Assembly: GCF_027595985.1 (NCBI RefSeq)
Contig: NC_073311.1
Coordinates: 53,044,705 to 53,108,704 of the forward strand
DNA: 64,000 bases
Source: Sorex araneus
Lineage: Eukaryota; Chordata; Mammalia; Eulipotyphla; Soricidae
Direction of reading: 5' to 3'
How positions within the stretch are numbered: the stretch's first letter is position 1; the number at the start of each line of letters is the position of its first letter. Shown here in pieces: positions 43,480-64,000 of the stretch. A model generated the notes under the pieces. The model was given only the letters and a program-made list of their open reading frames with translations, did not search any database and was not told the origin of the DNA. A program made the translations under genes and the position numbers.

Positions 43480-43700
43480 GTTAGACACTTCCTTGCATGC
43501 AGTAGATCCCAATTCAATCCTCAGCCCCACATGGTCTTTGAACACCATCAGGTATGGGCCTGGAGTCTCGCGGCACCCAGAGGTGACCTGGGGATCCCCG
43601 ATGCCTGGCTACACATCACTGCAACCTTAGGACCTAGCACTCAACCTTCAGCCTGGTTGGTTGAGAACTGCTGGGAGTGACCCCCCAGGCCCCGCCCCCC
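43480..43700 (+). mobile_element. Old SINE
   Basis: 'cttccttgcatgcagtagat' and 'cccaattcaatcctcagcc'. Confidence 0.6.
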
Positions 43701-43864
43701 CCTCCAAAAAAAAAGTATCCATAGAAAAAGGCACATTGTACAGAGAAATAAATGACAGCAAACATTTCTTGATAAGTAACAGAAAATATATATTATTAAA
43801 AGAGAATAAAAACCCTGTTAACACTGAATTTTATAGCCAACAAAAAGTTTGTAGATGAAACCAT

Positions 43865-44222
43865 GACTTTGTTTTTCATTTTTCCTTTATTTTATTTTGT
43901 ATTGACTCACTGTGAGATACACAGTGACACAGTTCATGATTGGGTTTCAGTCATACAATGTTCTAACACCCATCCCTCCACCAGTGTACCTTTCCCACCA
44001 CCAATGTCCCATTTCCCTTCTGACACAGGCACTCTCCCCCAGACTGTCTCTATGGCAGCACTTTCCCTCTTTTCCACCTTCCCACCCTTCCACCCTCCCT
44101 CCCTCCCTCTCTCTCTCTCTCTCCCCCACAATGGGTGGCAACACAAATACTGAGAGGTTATGTTTGTTCCTTTACCTACTTTCAGCACACAGTTCTTATC
44201 CAGAGTGATCATTTGTAGCTAT
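43865..44222 (-). mobile_element. LINE-1 3' tail, antisense
   Basis: 'ttcatgattgggtttcagtc', 'cccatccctccaccagtgta' and a (CT)n stretch at 44,105-44,124. Confidence 0.85.
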
Positions 44223-44227
44223 CACGT

Positions 44228-44392
44228 TTTTTTTTGCTTTTTGGGTCACACCTGGCGATGCACAGGGGTTACTCCTGGCTCTGCACTCAGGAATCACTCC
44301 TGGTGGTGCTCAGGAGATCATATGGGATGCTGGAAATCGAACCCGGATCTGCCGGGTGCAAGGCAAAAGCCCTACCCGCTGTGCTCCAGCCC
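44228..44392 (-). mobile_element. SOR-A SINE
   Basis: Antisense copy inserted at the upstream edge of the L1 tail; a few bases are missing in the head ('ctgtgctccagccc'). Confidence 0.9.
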
Positions 44393-44489
44393 GTCACAGT
44401 GTTTTCAGAATACAAAAGCTGAATTTCTCATCAACAAAACTGCTACCATAAATGCTAAAGTACTAGCAAAAAGAAAACTACAGTTTTTG

Positions 44490-44672
44490 GGGCCGGAGTG
44501 ATAGCACATCGGGTAAGGCGTTTGCCTTGCACTCGGCCGACCTGGGTTCGATCCCCGGCATCCCATATGGTCCCCCAAGCACCGCCAGGAGTGATTCCTG
44601 AGTGCAGAGCCAGGAGTGGCCCCTGAGCATCGCTGGGTGTGACCCAAAAAGCAAAAAAAAAAAAAAAAAAAG
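44490..44672 (+). mobile_element. SOR-A SINE, long pure A-tail
   Basis: 'ggggccggagtgatagcaca' to 'gtgacccaaaaagcaaaaaa'. An uninterrupted A19 run suggests a young copy. Confidence 0.93.
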
Positions 44673-44734
44673 AAGTCTGTTCAGAAAAGGCACTGAAAGT
44701 GAGAAATATGAATAAAATACTTTGCAGGGAGTAT

Positions 44735-44850
44735 GCAACCAGTGATGCTACTTGCTCCTGAATTTTAGGGGTACTGGGAATTGAATCTGCGTCTCTAGTG
44801 CACATACATACATGAACACTGGCCCTTTGAGCTCTCTCCCCGGCCCCCAC
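44735..44850 (-). mobile_element. Old SINE fragment, antisense
   Basis: 'gtactgggaattgaatctgc' and 'gagctctctccccggccccc'. Confidence 0.55.
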
Positions 44851-45115
44851 ACACTTTTCGATTGAATCTCTTCAATAGATAATGGGCCACTTCAAAGAAA
44901 AATTACTGTAGGATTTATAACATCTTAAGTGAAGATTATGACAAGGGTAATACTAAAAGACACGGAGGTGTAATTGTTAGGGATCATACTATACATGAAA
45001 TATAATTTCATGTAAAAATGTACATGCTGAATCAAAAAAAAAACAGCACACACAACAGCTACAGCTCATAAGCTAACAAAAATGAAAAACCTGAATCATA
45101 AAAATTATTTAATCC

Positions 45116-45285
45116 AGTGACTGGAGTGACAGTACAGTGGGTAGGGCATTTGCCTTGCACACAACCCACCTGGGTTTGATCCCCGGCATCCCATATGATC
45201 CCCCAAGCACCGCTAGTTGTAATTCTTGAGTTCAGAATCAGGAATAACCCCTGAGCATCACCAGATGGGACCCCAAAAAAGGCCC
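45116..45285 (+). mobile_element. SOR-A SINE
   Basis: Moderately diverged; B box reads 'gggtttgatccc'. Confidence 0.85.
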
Positions 45286-45304
45286 CTCCGCAATGATTCA
45301 ATAC

Positions 45305-45735
45305 AGGGGGCCAGGGTTTAGGTGCTTGCCTTGCATGCAGTCATGCTTTGACCCTCCCCCCTCCCCCGCCCAGCACCACAGATGACCCCCCAGAGCCCAC
45401 CAGGAATGGCCCCTCCCCTGTGCAGAGTCAGGAACACTGATAGATTAAAAAAAAAAAAAAGGAAAACTCCGAACAGCCAATTCTTCGAATCAAATAAAAA
45501 GCAAGAAAAAGGGGATAGAGGAAGAAAGACAGGCTCTACAGAAAGAAAACAAGGCTGGAGAGATACCACCTTAATAGAGTTAAGGTGCGTGCTTTGCATG
45601 AGGCCAATCCTGGTCTCATCAATGGCATTACATATGGTCCTCAAGCACCATGGGGAGTGGTCCCCTAGCAGAAAGCCCAGAGTAATTCTAGAGTACCACC
45701 TGGAGCAACCTTCCTCTCCCCTAGTCCCCCCACCA
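45305..45735 (+). mobile_element. Two old SINEs
   Basis: Copies at 45,305-45,460 (C-rich middle, A14 tail) and 45,553-45,735 ('aaggctggagagataccacc'). Confidence 0.65.
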
Positions 45736-45921
45736 AGACCCCTCAAGAAAACAAAACAGGCTTATCTATTTAATGAAACAATGAGTAATTGCAGTAAGTG
45801 AAGATGGTTTAAACATCACAAAAGGCAGATTACTGGCTTTTTTTAAAGACAAACTTAACTATAAGCATTCTAGAAAAATCCACTTTAAATATAAAGACAC
45901 TGTTATGCCAAAAGTAAAATG

Positions 45922-46205
45922 GAGTGGGCAGAGATAGTACAGAGGTCACAGCACTTGCCTTCCGTGTAGATAATCTCAGTTCTAGCCCCAATACCAGATA
46001 GCCCCTCACTATCATCATGTCCCTGGACTCTGCACCAGGAACTGGTTACCCGAAATAGTTTTTCCAAGGAATATGTGGGGCTGGAGTGCTAGTACATTTG
46101 CCTTGCACACAGCCAACCTGGGTCCGATCCCTGGCATCCCATATGGTCCCGCTGCACTGCCAGGAGTAATTCCTCAGTGCAGAGCATTAAAAAAAAAATA
46201 AAAAA
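45922..46205 (+). mobile_element. Old SINE and a head-deleted SOR-A
   Basis: 45,922-46,050 is decayed. 46,078-46,205 lacks most of the A-box region ('ggagtgctagtacatttgcc') and has flanks 'ggaatatg' and 'agaatata'. Confidence 0.7.
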
Positions 46206-46625
46206 GAATATAGGGCTCAAGGTCTTCAGCAGTCCTCCCAGTGATACGGGGGAAGTCAGGGCAAGATCCGAAACATGGCCCTAAGAAATGGGATTACTGG
46301 AATGTCACATGGATGGGCCCAGGTTGTGCCTAATAAATAACCTGGGATGACACAGGAAACTTCAATAAAGAAATATTTATATATACTCCTTTGTTAAAGA
46401 AGATGTAAGTGGGGAAAAATTTCTACTTTTCCTGGAATCCTTCAGGAGAACCCTTCCATGGCCTGGGCACTCCTCTGCCTTCTTTCCCTTCCCTTAAATA
46501 AAATCTTTTCTGATTTGGGGATTCAGTCTCTAAATGCTTGCTTTCAATTCCAACTGCTGGAGGTCAAGAACCTCGTGCCTCTAACACATAAAAGAATTCT
46601 GGGTCTGGGTTTTCTTTTACCTCTC
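46206..46625 (+). mobile_element. Possible solo LTR, decayed
   Basis: An AATAAA-bearing block (46,493-46,504, after a CCTTCTTTCC pyrimidine stretch) and a following 'ggtcaagaacctcgtg' recall retroviral-type LTR R/U5 layout. No TG/CA ends or internal viral genes are seen, so the call is weak. Confidence 0.3.
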
Positions 46626-46742
46626 TCCAGGCTAGTAGTGCATCAGAAACGTAAACAATGCATGTTTTGTTGTGTTTGAAAACAAAACAGAAAACAAAGC
46701 ATCATCTTTGGTCTCATTTCTTGCTGAAAAAAGAAAGACACT

Positions 46743-46786
46743 TTTATTTTTCTAGTTTTATTATAAAAATCAACATTTCATTTATT
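46743..46786 (-). terminator. LRP6: LRP6 polyadenylation signals (three)
   Basis: On the - strand AATAAA occurs at 46,781-46,786, 46,757-46,762 and 46,743-46,748, at the end of a long repeat-poor stretch. The resulting ~5.0-kb 3'UTR agrees with the human transcript as I recall it. Confidence 0.65.
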
Positions 46787-48837
46787 ACAGCTCAGCTTAT
46801 TGTAAGAATCAAAAAGGGAGTTTGTACAAGGTATTTTTTTTTATACAGTTTACAATTAAAGCACTTACTTTACAAAAAGGGGGAAGTGAATAGTGGACAA
46901 GGGCTGACCAAATGTTGGCCATTAAAATATAAATACATCCTTGCAAAGCACCATCGTACCAAAGTCCATGAACAAGAAACACCAGCAGACTTTAAGACAA
47001 TGACAAAGATTAAAGCTTAAGAAAAATTTTAAAACACAAAGGATAAACATCTGAAAGCAGCACCAGATCCTTCACTTGCAAATCAGGCTAGTTCAACTTA
47101 AGCATCTCTGTATCCTCTTGGCTCATTTAAAAATTTTCCTTACTAAAGGAATGGCATTAGATGTAGTCATATTGTACTTTCCTTTTAATATTCACATTTT
47201 AGGCATATATGTGCATATGTATGATGATATACACATATCTCCTGCCCTATTTATAATGTGACCTGAAGAATGGACAGTTAAGCAAAAGTATAGTCTCTAA
47301 TTCTTTGGTTAGCTCTGGACAAATCCGAATAGTGAAAAACTGACAAGTTTTTGCTAGTTCTACAGTCTACTTCTAAGTTCAAGAAATCACTTAAAACAAT
47401 TTTATCTATAAAAGCACGGGGGATATTTTTCTTAGCAATGAATTTAAGGATGGCTTATGGATGCCTTTTGAAATAGGCTAAGTGTTACCTAGACTGAAGG
47501 AGGGAGATAGAAACCGGTAATTTCATTCTGAATCAAAAAACTCTACCTCCCGCCCCTCTAAACAGAGTCTTAGTTTAATGAGACAAAGAATCATGAAAAT
47601 ATAAAGGAAAAAAACCTCTCAAAATCAAATTAAAATCTTGGGGCTAGAGATCTAGAATGCTCATAAAATTGTTTTGAATTATAAAGGTATATTTTTATGA
47701 CTGAGGCTCAAGTCCTCTAAAACCTTGAGGATTTCAAAAGCTGATTTTTGAGACTCTCAAGAGCTAGTGATTGATATCCCTGAAGTCAGAAACCACATAT
47801 GTCACCAATGCTTTTTAAAGACATCTGATATTTCTCTTGGCTCATTTTAGGCTTGGAATAAAATTTCTTGAGCTTAAGAATTCTCGGCACCTGCCTTAAA
47901 CAATGTTTGTTTGTAAACTTATGACTCAGTCTAGTTCTAGAGTGGATAGTCCTCAGCTGTGGATGGTCAAACTCTTGATGTCCAGCCGACAATCACGTAC
48001 CTGTATCTACACCCAGACACCACACAGTTTAAGCGCTGCATTTGTTATAAGTCAGGGCAGATTGAAGAAGAAGTCTCAATTTTTGTGTCTGAATCGTGGT
48101 ACACGTGGAGTGGTAACCAACCCACAGCTCTTAAGGCTACAAATCAATAAAGCTGGCAAGTTTTCTTCTGCAAAAAATAAAAACAAAAACAAAAACAAAA
48201 CGAAGAATCCAGAGCTCTATCAACTGAACTGGCTGAGGGCTAAATGGAAATCAAATATTCACAAATCTGTTTCTAAGATTCTCAGATAAGGATTATCTGA
48301 GCAGCAGCACATCATCTACAGAGAAGCTAACTTCCTTAGGGCCTTACAGAGCCTGAAGTAAACAGTCTCAACTATGATCTATTGGTCTCAGCTTACATAA
48401 ACAGACACATTTAATTAACAGGTTAGTTAAGTCACAACTGCTAATTCTACTTGAAATCTTGGGCTTTTATAGCAAAACAAATCTTCCAGAAAAAAACCCT
48501 AAATTCCCACTGTACAAAAATGCAGCACCTTTTAGGTCTTAATACTACACGTGATGGTCTCAGACAAATTAACTTGATAGTATTTTTAAAAGAACAAATA
48601 ACCCTTAATAAAAAATTTTAACTTCTCAAGGTCCCCCCCCATTATTGGATGAAACTGTACTATGAAGTATTTCTAAATACCATTATCCCTTTAGAAATTG
48701 TTCTCAGAATTACCAAAAGGCCAGTATTAGTAGTTTATTACAAAATATTTCACATTAAAAAGTTTTGTATTTCATGATGTGCAGGGCAGGTAAGTTTTAA
48801 AGTGTAATAAATTTTAATTAAATAGTAACACTGGGCC

Positions 48838-49020
48838 AAAAGTTGCTATAGTACAGCGGGTAGGGTGCTTGCCTTGCACACGGCCAGCCCAGGTTCAATC
48901 CCCTCATCCCATATAGTTCCCTGAGCACCACCAGGGGCGATTCCTGAGTTGCAAAGTCAGGAGTAACCCCTGAGCATGGCCAGATGTGGCCCAAAAACCA
49001 AAAATAAATTAAAAGTTAAA
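48838..49020 (+). mobile_element. SOR-A SINE inside the LRP6 3'UTR
   Basis: Antisense to LRP6. Moderately diverged ('gcttgccttgcacacggcc', 'cccctgagcatggccagatg'). Confidence 0.9.
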
Positions 49021-51731
49021 AAAAGGAAATATCAACACTGAGAAAATGCTATCCAGCTGCTTTTGCCCTTAACGAATAAGCTATTAACTGATTTAAGCAT
49101 CAGCACGTCTTGGGCTACTGTGCAGAAGAGATGGCCTCCGTGCAGACAGGCTGAGAAAGTACTCTGTGCTCACGTCCACTTCTCAGACACCTGCATCGCT
49201 GCAGTAAGGCACAGAGTCTGAGGCCTATGTTCAAAAGAAGTACTTGTATAAAGAATCTGGTAATGTTTGGTTTCCTCCCCATGGATCATCAGACTAAACA
49301 ATACACCAAGTTTAAAACTTCCTTCCAATGTGATTCTAGCAGTAAATACTCCCCTTTTTTCAAATTAAAGATCACTGTCTAATCATCAAGAGTGATTACT
49401 TCAGCTTAACTGTCCATGTAACTTGAGGGTCTTTTTCCTTTTTGGAATTTCATCAATTCTGCCACTTTTAAAGATACTCCCCCCGCAAATACTAAGATTG
49501 TATCTCAACTGTCCCAGGAAGAGGATGCAGAGACCAAGCTGAACTGCCTTTAAATAATTTCAAGCAAATTGGCACACAGATTAGAATTTTTGCAAGAAGA
49601 GGCCAATGCCATCGCAGTACAAGCACTTGAACTGAGACAGAACAAGGCAAGATTCTTCTTCGTTCATTATAGTGCAAGTTTCCACATGGGAAGCCCACCA
49701 GAGAAAGACATACATTAGGAAATGTAAACATAGAAAATTCTCCAATTCTAACTGATACCCAGTTACCTTTCCATCTTCATTTAAGCATCAAGTGCCCCCG
49801 TATGTCCCAGAAAACAACTTCAAGGTCCAAGGGCTGCTGGGCTGTGCGCGCTCTATTCCATCACTGAGAGGAGTCAGGGCCAGTCTGATCGACGGGTCAC
49901 TGCTTCTTTACATGCAAAATGAAGTACCCGGACCCAACAATCTAAGCATTAGCCTAAAACCCTAATTTTTCTCTTCATAAAGCTTTCAATTTCTTAAAAA
50001 GTTACTTCAACCCTGGCAAAATTCTAAATCTTTTCTTTTGTTGTTTTCTCCTTGGACCTTAAAATCCAGAGGCCTCAGCAAGGGAGAATGTAAAACACAG
50101 AGGAAAAAAACAAAACAAAACAATCTCCACATTCCATAACTGACCAACACCTGTTAAGGGAAGATTTAGTTTTACGACATTCACTATTAGCAGAGAAGTG
50201 CTGGATGCATGTCAAAGGAAGGCAAGGAGACGGAGCCACGCTAGCAGGCGGCCTTAGAGCCGAGGCTGAGCAGTCAGGGAGCCAGGCCACTTCCAGTCCC
50301 CTCCTCTCACGCTCAGAAAGCTAAGCTGCTACTCTGCATTTTCATTTCATCTATATTGCTTAAATCATTAGCCCACAGTGGGATAAGAGAATACACATAT
50401 AAATAAGGTGATTATAAGGATAATTTTTGGATAGATTGAAAAGAATCTAACATTCACAGTGGGTAACAGAATGATATTAAACTCATGCCATACTTGGAAG
50501 AGGTATGTATGTAGATAGGCATCATTCTGAGAAAAATTGGCCAAGAACACAAAAATTTCAGAAACAATAAAAAGGGTGAATCTAGTGATAACAGAATTTT
50601 TTTTTAAATAGATTGTCTCTAAAACCAGGACATATTTAAAAGTTTTACTAGGAAAAAAATTATATAAACGATTTCATATTGTGATATTATACACTGAAAG
50701 TACTGCAAGGATATATGATTAATTTACAACGAAAGTAATGGCTAAATTTGTGATTCTTAAACACTGACTATATGTATTGTAAAGACATTTTAATGAGAAT
50801 TAAAACAATCCTGGAAGTAAAGAGGAGCAATAAAACATCTAACTTTGATCATTAGGCAGAAGTCACAGTCAAATTGAAGAGCTACTCCAGCTGGGGAATG
50901 GAGCTAGTAGAAACATTGTAACGAAAAACTGTATTTACTCAATTCTCAGGTAAAAAAACTTTGAATAAATTATGGTAACTTGGCAAAATGGCCTATAAAA
51001 ACTGTTGGGGAGGAAGGTGAAAACTCGAGAAGAGTTGGCTCCTGACAGAGGTGTGGGTCCAGAGCAGGGCAGGCCTGCTCGCGAGCACCCGCAGCGTCTG
51101 AGGGGCAGCTGGTCTGGCCCGAGACACTAACACAGAGCGGGTTTTCACGAAAACCTGTTTTCTCACGAAATCGGCTGGAGTCCTAGAGAAAACAAAGCCC
51201 TTTGTCCAAAGTTAGTGCTGACTCCTTTTTCCCCTTCCTCTTCATGATTCTTTAAACTTAGTGGGCCCTCAAATATTAACATGAAGGCTATTTGGCAACT
51301 TCCAAGTATCTATGGTTTGCTGCTCTGAGATGGAGTATTTTTTTTTCCTTGTACTTCTTTTATTTTTGGTATTAATAAAGGCCAGGAATTCCTGGTCAGT
51401 GATGCCTTTATTCCTGTTTCCTTGGACTCAAGTCACTTCACTGGGTTTAAGGCATGCTTTGTGTATTTAGTTTGCAAAAATAAAACTTTTAGTACAAATT
51501 TATTTTTATACAAATTTTTTATGGCACAAGCAGCAAATTCGCTGTTTTAAGAAAATATATAAATATCCTTTTCTTCTGTACAAATATCTCCAGTATTCCC
51601 TACCCATTTATAACTTTAACTGTACACGGTCTGCCTCATCCTGCGCCGATAGCTCCCTCCCCCCCCTCCAGACTCCAGCGAATCTGTGTGTCCACGTGTG
51701 CGTCGAGGCAGCAGAGGAGGAGGGCCCCTCC

Positions 51732-61672
<9,941 letters not shown>

Positions 61673-61835
61673 TCACACAGAGGTACGAACACACCCACGT
61701 GATGTTCACACAATAACAAACATAAAACAGTTTAAAACAGATGTTTGTAAAACTAATGAGAAATACAATGAGCATTTCATTCACGTCACTGACAGAATGG
61801 ACAGGGCCTTTCAATATCTGTAAAGAGTAAAATGT

Positions 61836-62014
61836 GGGGCCGGAGCGATAGCACAGCGGGTAGAGCGTTTGCCTTGCACGTGGCCGACCCGGGTTCGATC
61901 CCCGGCGTCCCATATGGTCCCCCAAGCACCGCCAGGAGTAATTCCTGAGTGCAAAGCCAGGAGTAACCCCTGAGCGTCGCTGGGTGTGACCCAAAAAGCA
62001 AAAAAAAAAAAAAA
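61836..62014 (+). mobile_element. SOR-A SINE with 14-bp target-site duplication
   Basis: Nearly consensus copy with A and B boxes perfect and a pure A-tail; direct repeats aaagagtaaaatgt at 61,822-61,835 and 62,015-62,028. Confidence 0.96.
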
Positions 62015-62104
62015 AAAGAGTAAAATGTATTTCACGTAATCACTATCACAATACAAAACTGTGAATTTTTCCCATTTGTGCCAAATGCTTAGTTTTTTCT
62101 TAAA

Positions 62105-62255
62105 TGCCATGATTTATTTAGAGTTAAACATTGGTGGTGGAATATGTGCACTGGTGAAGGGATGGGTGTTTGAGCATTGTATAACTGAGACTTAAACCTG
62201 AAAGCTTTGTTAACTTTCCACATGGTGAATCAATAAAAGAATTAAAAAAAAAAAA
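62105..62255 (+). mobile_element. LINE-1 3' tail
   Basis: 'gtgcactggtgaagggatgg' to 'ggtgaatcaataaaagaatt'. 62,256-62,670 then holds nothing recognised. Confidence 0.8.
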
Positions 62256-62674
62256 TTAATCACTGACAACCTTGCTAGTGATTAATTCACTAATAAACCA
62301 ATTCCTTAATTTTGTCCCCACTGGCAATTGTCATCCACCCTGATTATCAGCATGGAGATACATCTGAGACTTAACTGCCAATGCAGACTAGTTGGGAAAC
62401 TAAGAGATCTTAGCTCCTTGCAGAGTAGCTGTCACTACCAAAGAAGCAGTTTAAACTCATTACATTTAAGTATGTTCTCTAGGCTATAGTGGCTGCCATC
62501 CTAGACAGAATAGTTACAGAGCATATCCATTTCATGGAAGTAAAGCCAAACAATACTGCACTAGCTCCTAGGACAGCTTTCTAGTTTAGGGTATTTTAAA
62601 TTGTTTGAAATACATTGGTGGTACTATTTTATAATATCTCTTTCCCTTTTAAAAATTATAATTTTAAACTTGGA

Positions 62675-62785
62675 TAGGATTGATGACTCAAGGGCCAAAG
62701 TGTATGCTTTGCACTGAGAGCCCTAGGTTCAATCCATGACACTGTATGGTTCCCTAAGCATCACAAGATGTTGCCCAAAAAAGAA
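62675..62785 (+). mobile_element. Old SINE fragment
   Basis: 'ccctaggttcaatccatgac' and 'ctgtatggttccctaagcat'. Confidence 0.55.
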
Positions 62786-62966
62786 ACTGAGGCTCAGAGG
62801 GGGAGATAGTAAGCCCACAGAGGCAGACAGGCTTGGTGAAAGGAATCCAGGACATGAAAACAAATGGCCAGATTTCTATGATGTGTCAAAGTCATGGTTA
62901 AGGCTTGTGTCCTGAATTAGGACAATCCAATTGTCAATCTTTCTGTTCCTTCCTGGAAACTGGGGA

Positions 62967-63008
62967 TAATAATAATGATGATGATGTTGCTGCTGCTGCT
63001 ACTGCTAA
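62967..63008. repeat. (AAT/GAT/GCT)n triplet repeat
   Basis: AAT, GAT, then GCT units, with the LRP6 intron reading AGC on the - strand. Short and imperfect. Confidence 0.85.
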
Positions 63009-63029
63009 GCTCATGGAATTTCCGAAAAC

Positions 63030-63735
63030 CTCACTAGCATTCTATAAACAATGAAATACTATGCAGCCACCAGGAAAAATAAAGTCATGAAATTTGCTTA
63101 TAAAAGGATAGACATGGAGAGCATTATGCTGAGTGAAATGAGTCAGAGAGGGAAAGACAAAGAATGATAGCACTTATTTGTGGGACATAAAAAACACAGT
63201 ATAAGACTATTACCCAAGGACAACAGAAACGAGGACCAGAAGGACTGGCCCATGGTTGAAGTTTGTCTCTGGTCTGGGGCAGAGGTTTTAGGGAGGCAGT
63301 TAAAGAGGGAAGGAGGGAGACAGAGAGAGAGAACCTGACATAGAGACAGACTGGGGACTGGGAAGTAGAACGAGGGAAACTGGGGACACTGGTGGTGGGA
63401 AATGTGTACTGGTGAAGGGACACTAGAATGTTCACTGTCACTGTCATCCTGTTGCTCATCGATTTGCTAGAGCAGGCACCAGTAACATCTCCATTGTGAG
63501 ACTTGTTGTTATTGTTTTTGGCATATTGAATATGCCATGAGTAGTTTGCCAGGCTCTGCCGTGCAGTAGCTTGCCGGGCTATCCAAGAGGGATGGAGGAA
63601 TCGAACCTGGGTCAGCTGTGTGCAAGGCAAATGCCTATCCGCTGTGCTATCGTTCCAGCCCACCAAAATCCAATCATGAACAATTTTGGAACTGTGTATC
63701 TCACAATGATTTAATTAAAAAAAAAAAAAAAAACC
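63030..63735 (+). mobile_element. LINE-1 3' UTR, interrupted by SOR-B
   Basis: Starts with the post-ORF2 phrase 'acaatgaaatactatgcagc', continues 'gctgagtgaaatgagtcaga', and ends after the insert with 'aaaatccaatcatgaacaat' and an A14 tail. 63,736-64,000 shows no feature. Confidence 0.87.
63425..63661 (-). mobile_element. SOR-B SINE in an L1 tail
   Basis: Complete antisense copy from 'gttcactgtcactgtcatcc' to 'tgctatcgttccagccc', placed just before the final L1 block. Confidence 0.93.
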
Positions 63736-64000
63736 CTGTAGTCCTGTATTGGCTCACAAGCCATCCTTAAGTCTTTGGCATTATTATTCTAATTCAGCCT
63801 ACTCCTTAGTCATACAAGCTGTATGACCTTGGACATGTTATTTAACTTCTTTGACACTGCTACCTATTGTTCAAAAAGGAAAAAACATAAAACCCCTTCC
63901 CCCTGCCCTATCTCACTGAACTTTTCAGGAGGACCTGATAAGCTTATAAAATGTTGGTTAGTTTTATATCAGCTTTTTTATGATCAGGATGTTTAGTAAT

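Larger units (their letters stand above)
46730..51731 (-). other. LRP6: LRP6 3' untranslated region
   Basis: About 5 kb following the LRP6 stop, AT-rich, with one SINE only. It is placed by the stop codon on one side and the cluster of polyadenylation signals on the other. Further AATAAA-type hexamers near 51,498-51,503 could give a short form. Two miR-30 seed complements are noted in the findings. No other gene is visible here; the short open frames are scattered and unrelated. Confidence 0.75.

Noticed and set aside
46206-46625. Endogenous retrovirus
   Set aside because: Only an LTR-like polyadenylation block is seen; no gag, pol or env, primer-binding site or paired LTR, so only a weak solo-LTR call was kept.
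47903-48289. Gene between LRP6 and BCL2L14
   Set aside because: The 128-codon frame is in the AT-rich LRP6 3'UTR on the opposite strand, with no family features.

Overview
The window is mammalian nuclear DNA, almost certainly from a shrew (Soricidae, Sorex-like). This rests on dozens of copies of a short tRNA-derived SINE with perfect pol III A and B boxes (TAGCACAGCGG and GGTTCGATTCC), which I recognise as the shrew SOR family. Two genes are present. BCL2L14 (Bcl-G) lies on the + strand with all five coding exons. The 3' part of LRP6 lies on the - strand with its last six coding exons and a 3'UTR of about 5 kb. The genes converge tail to tail. This matches the human 12p13 order ETV6 > BCL2L14 > < LRP6, so bases 1 to about 23,000 should be the ETV6-BCL2L14 intergenic region.

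Layout. 1-23,000: intergenic, packed with SINEs, L1 3' ends and simple repeats; no gene recognised. 23,150-25,146: GC-rich presumed promoter and 5' region of BCL2L14. 25,147-37,515: BCL2L14, whose exons join into an uninterrupted 328-codon frame with the BH3 segment in exon 3 and the BH2 segment across exons 4-5. 37,516-46,700: intergenic. 46,730-61,629: LRP6 3'UTR and exons for three LDL-receptor class A repeats, the membrane span and the cytoplasmic tail with its proline-rich PPPSPxS motifs. 61,630-64,000: LRP6 intron. The left ~43 kb is GC- and SINE-rich. The LRP6 side is AT-rich and much poorer in SINEs.

Working labels. SOR-A is the common SINE of about 175 bp with an A-rich tail. SOR-B has the same tRNA-derived head on a different body and a 3' end without poly(A). 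'L1 tail' is the 3' end of a LINE-1. The '387-bp repeat' is a tandem or dispersed unit found beside L1 tails and SOR-B-like sequence. Repeat boundaries were read by eye and may be off by 5-30 bases; coding-exon boundaries are exact readings of GT/AG junctions in frame.

The two genes are not known to act together. LRP6 is a Wnt co-receptor and BCL2L14 a BCL2-family protein. No prokaryotic-type system, CRISPR array, tRNA gene or rRNA gene is present. The most interesting points are a SINE pair whose A-rich tail ends about 16 bp before the splice acceptor of the BH3 exon, two SINE types sharing one head, and the L1-linked 387-bp repeat.
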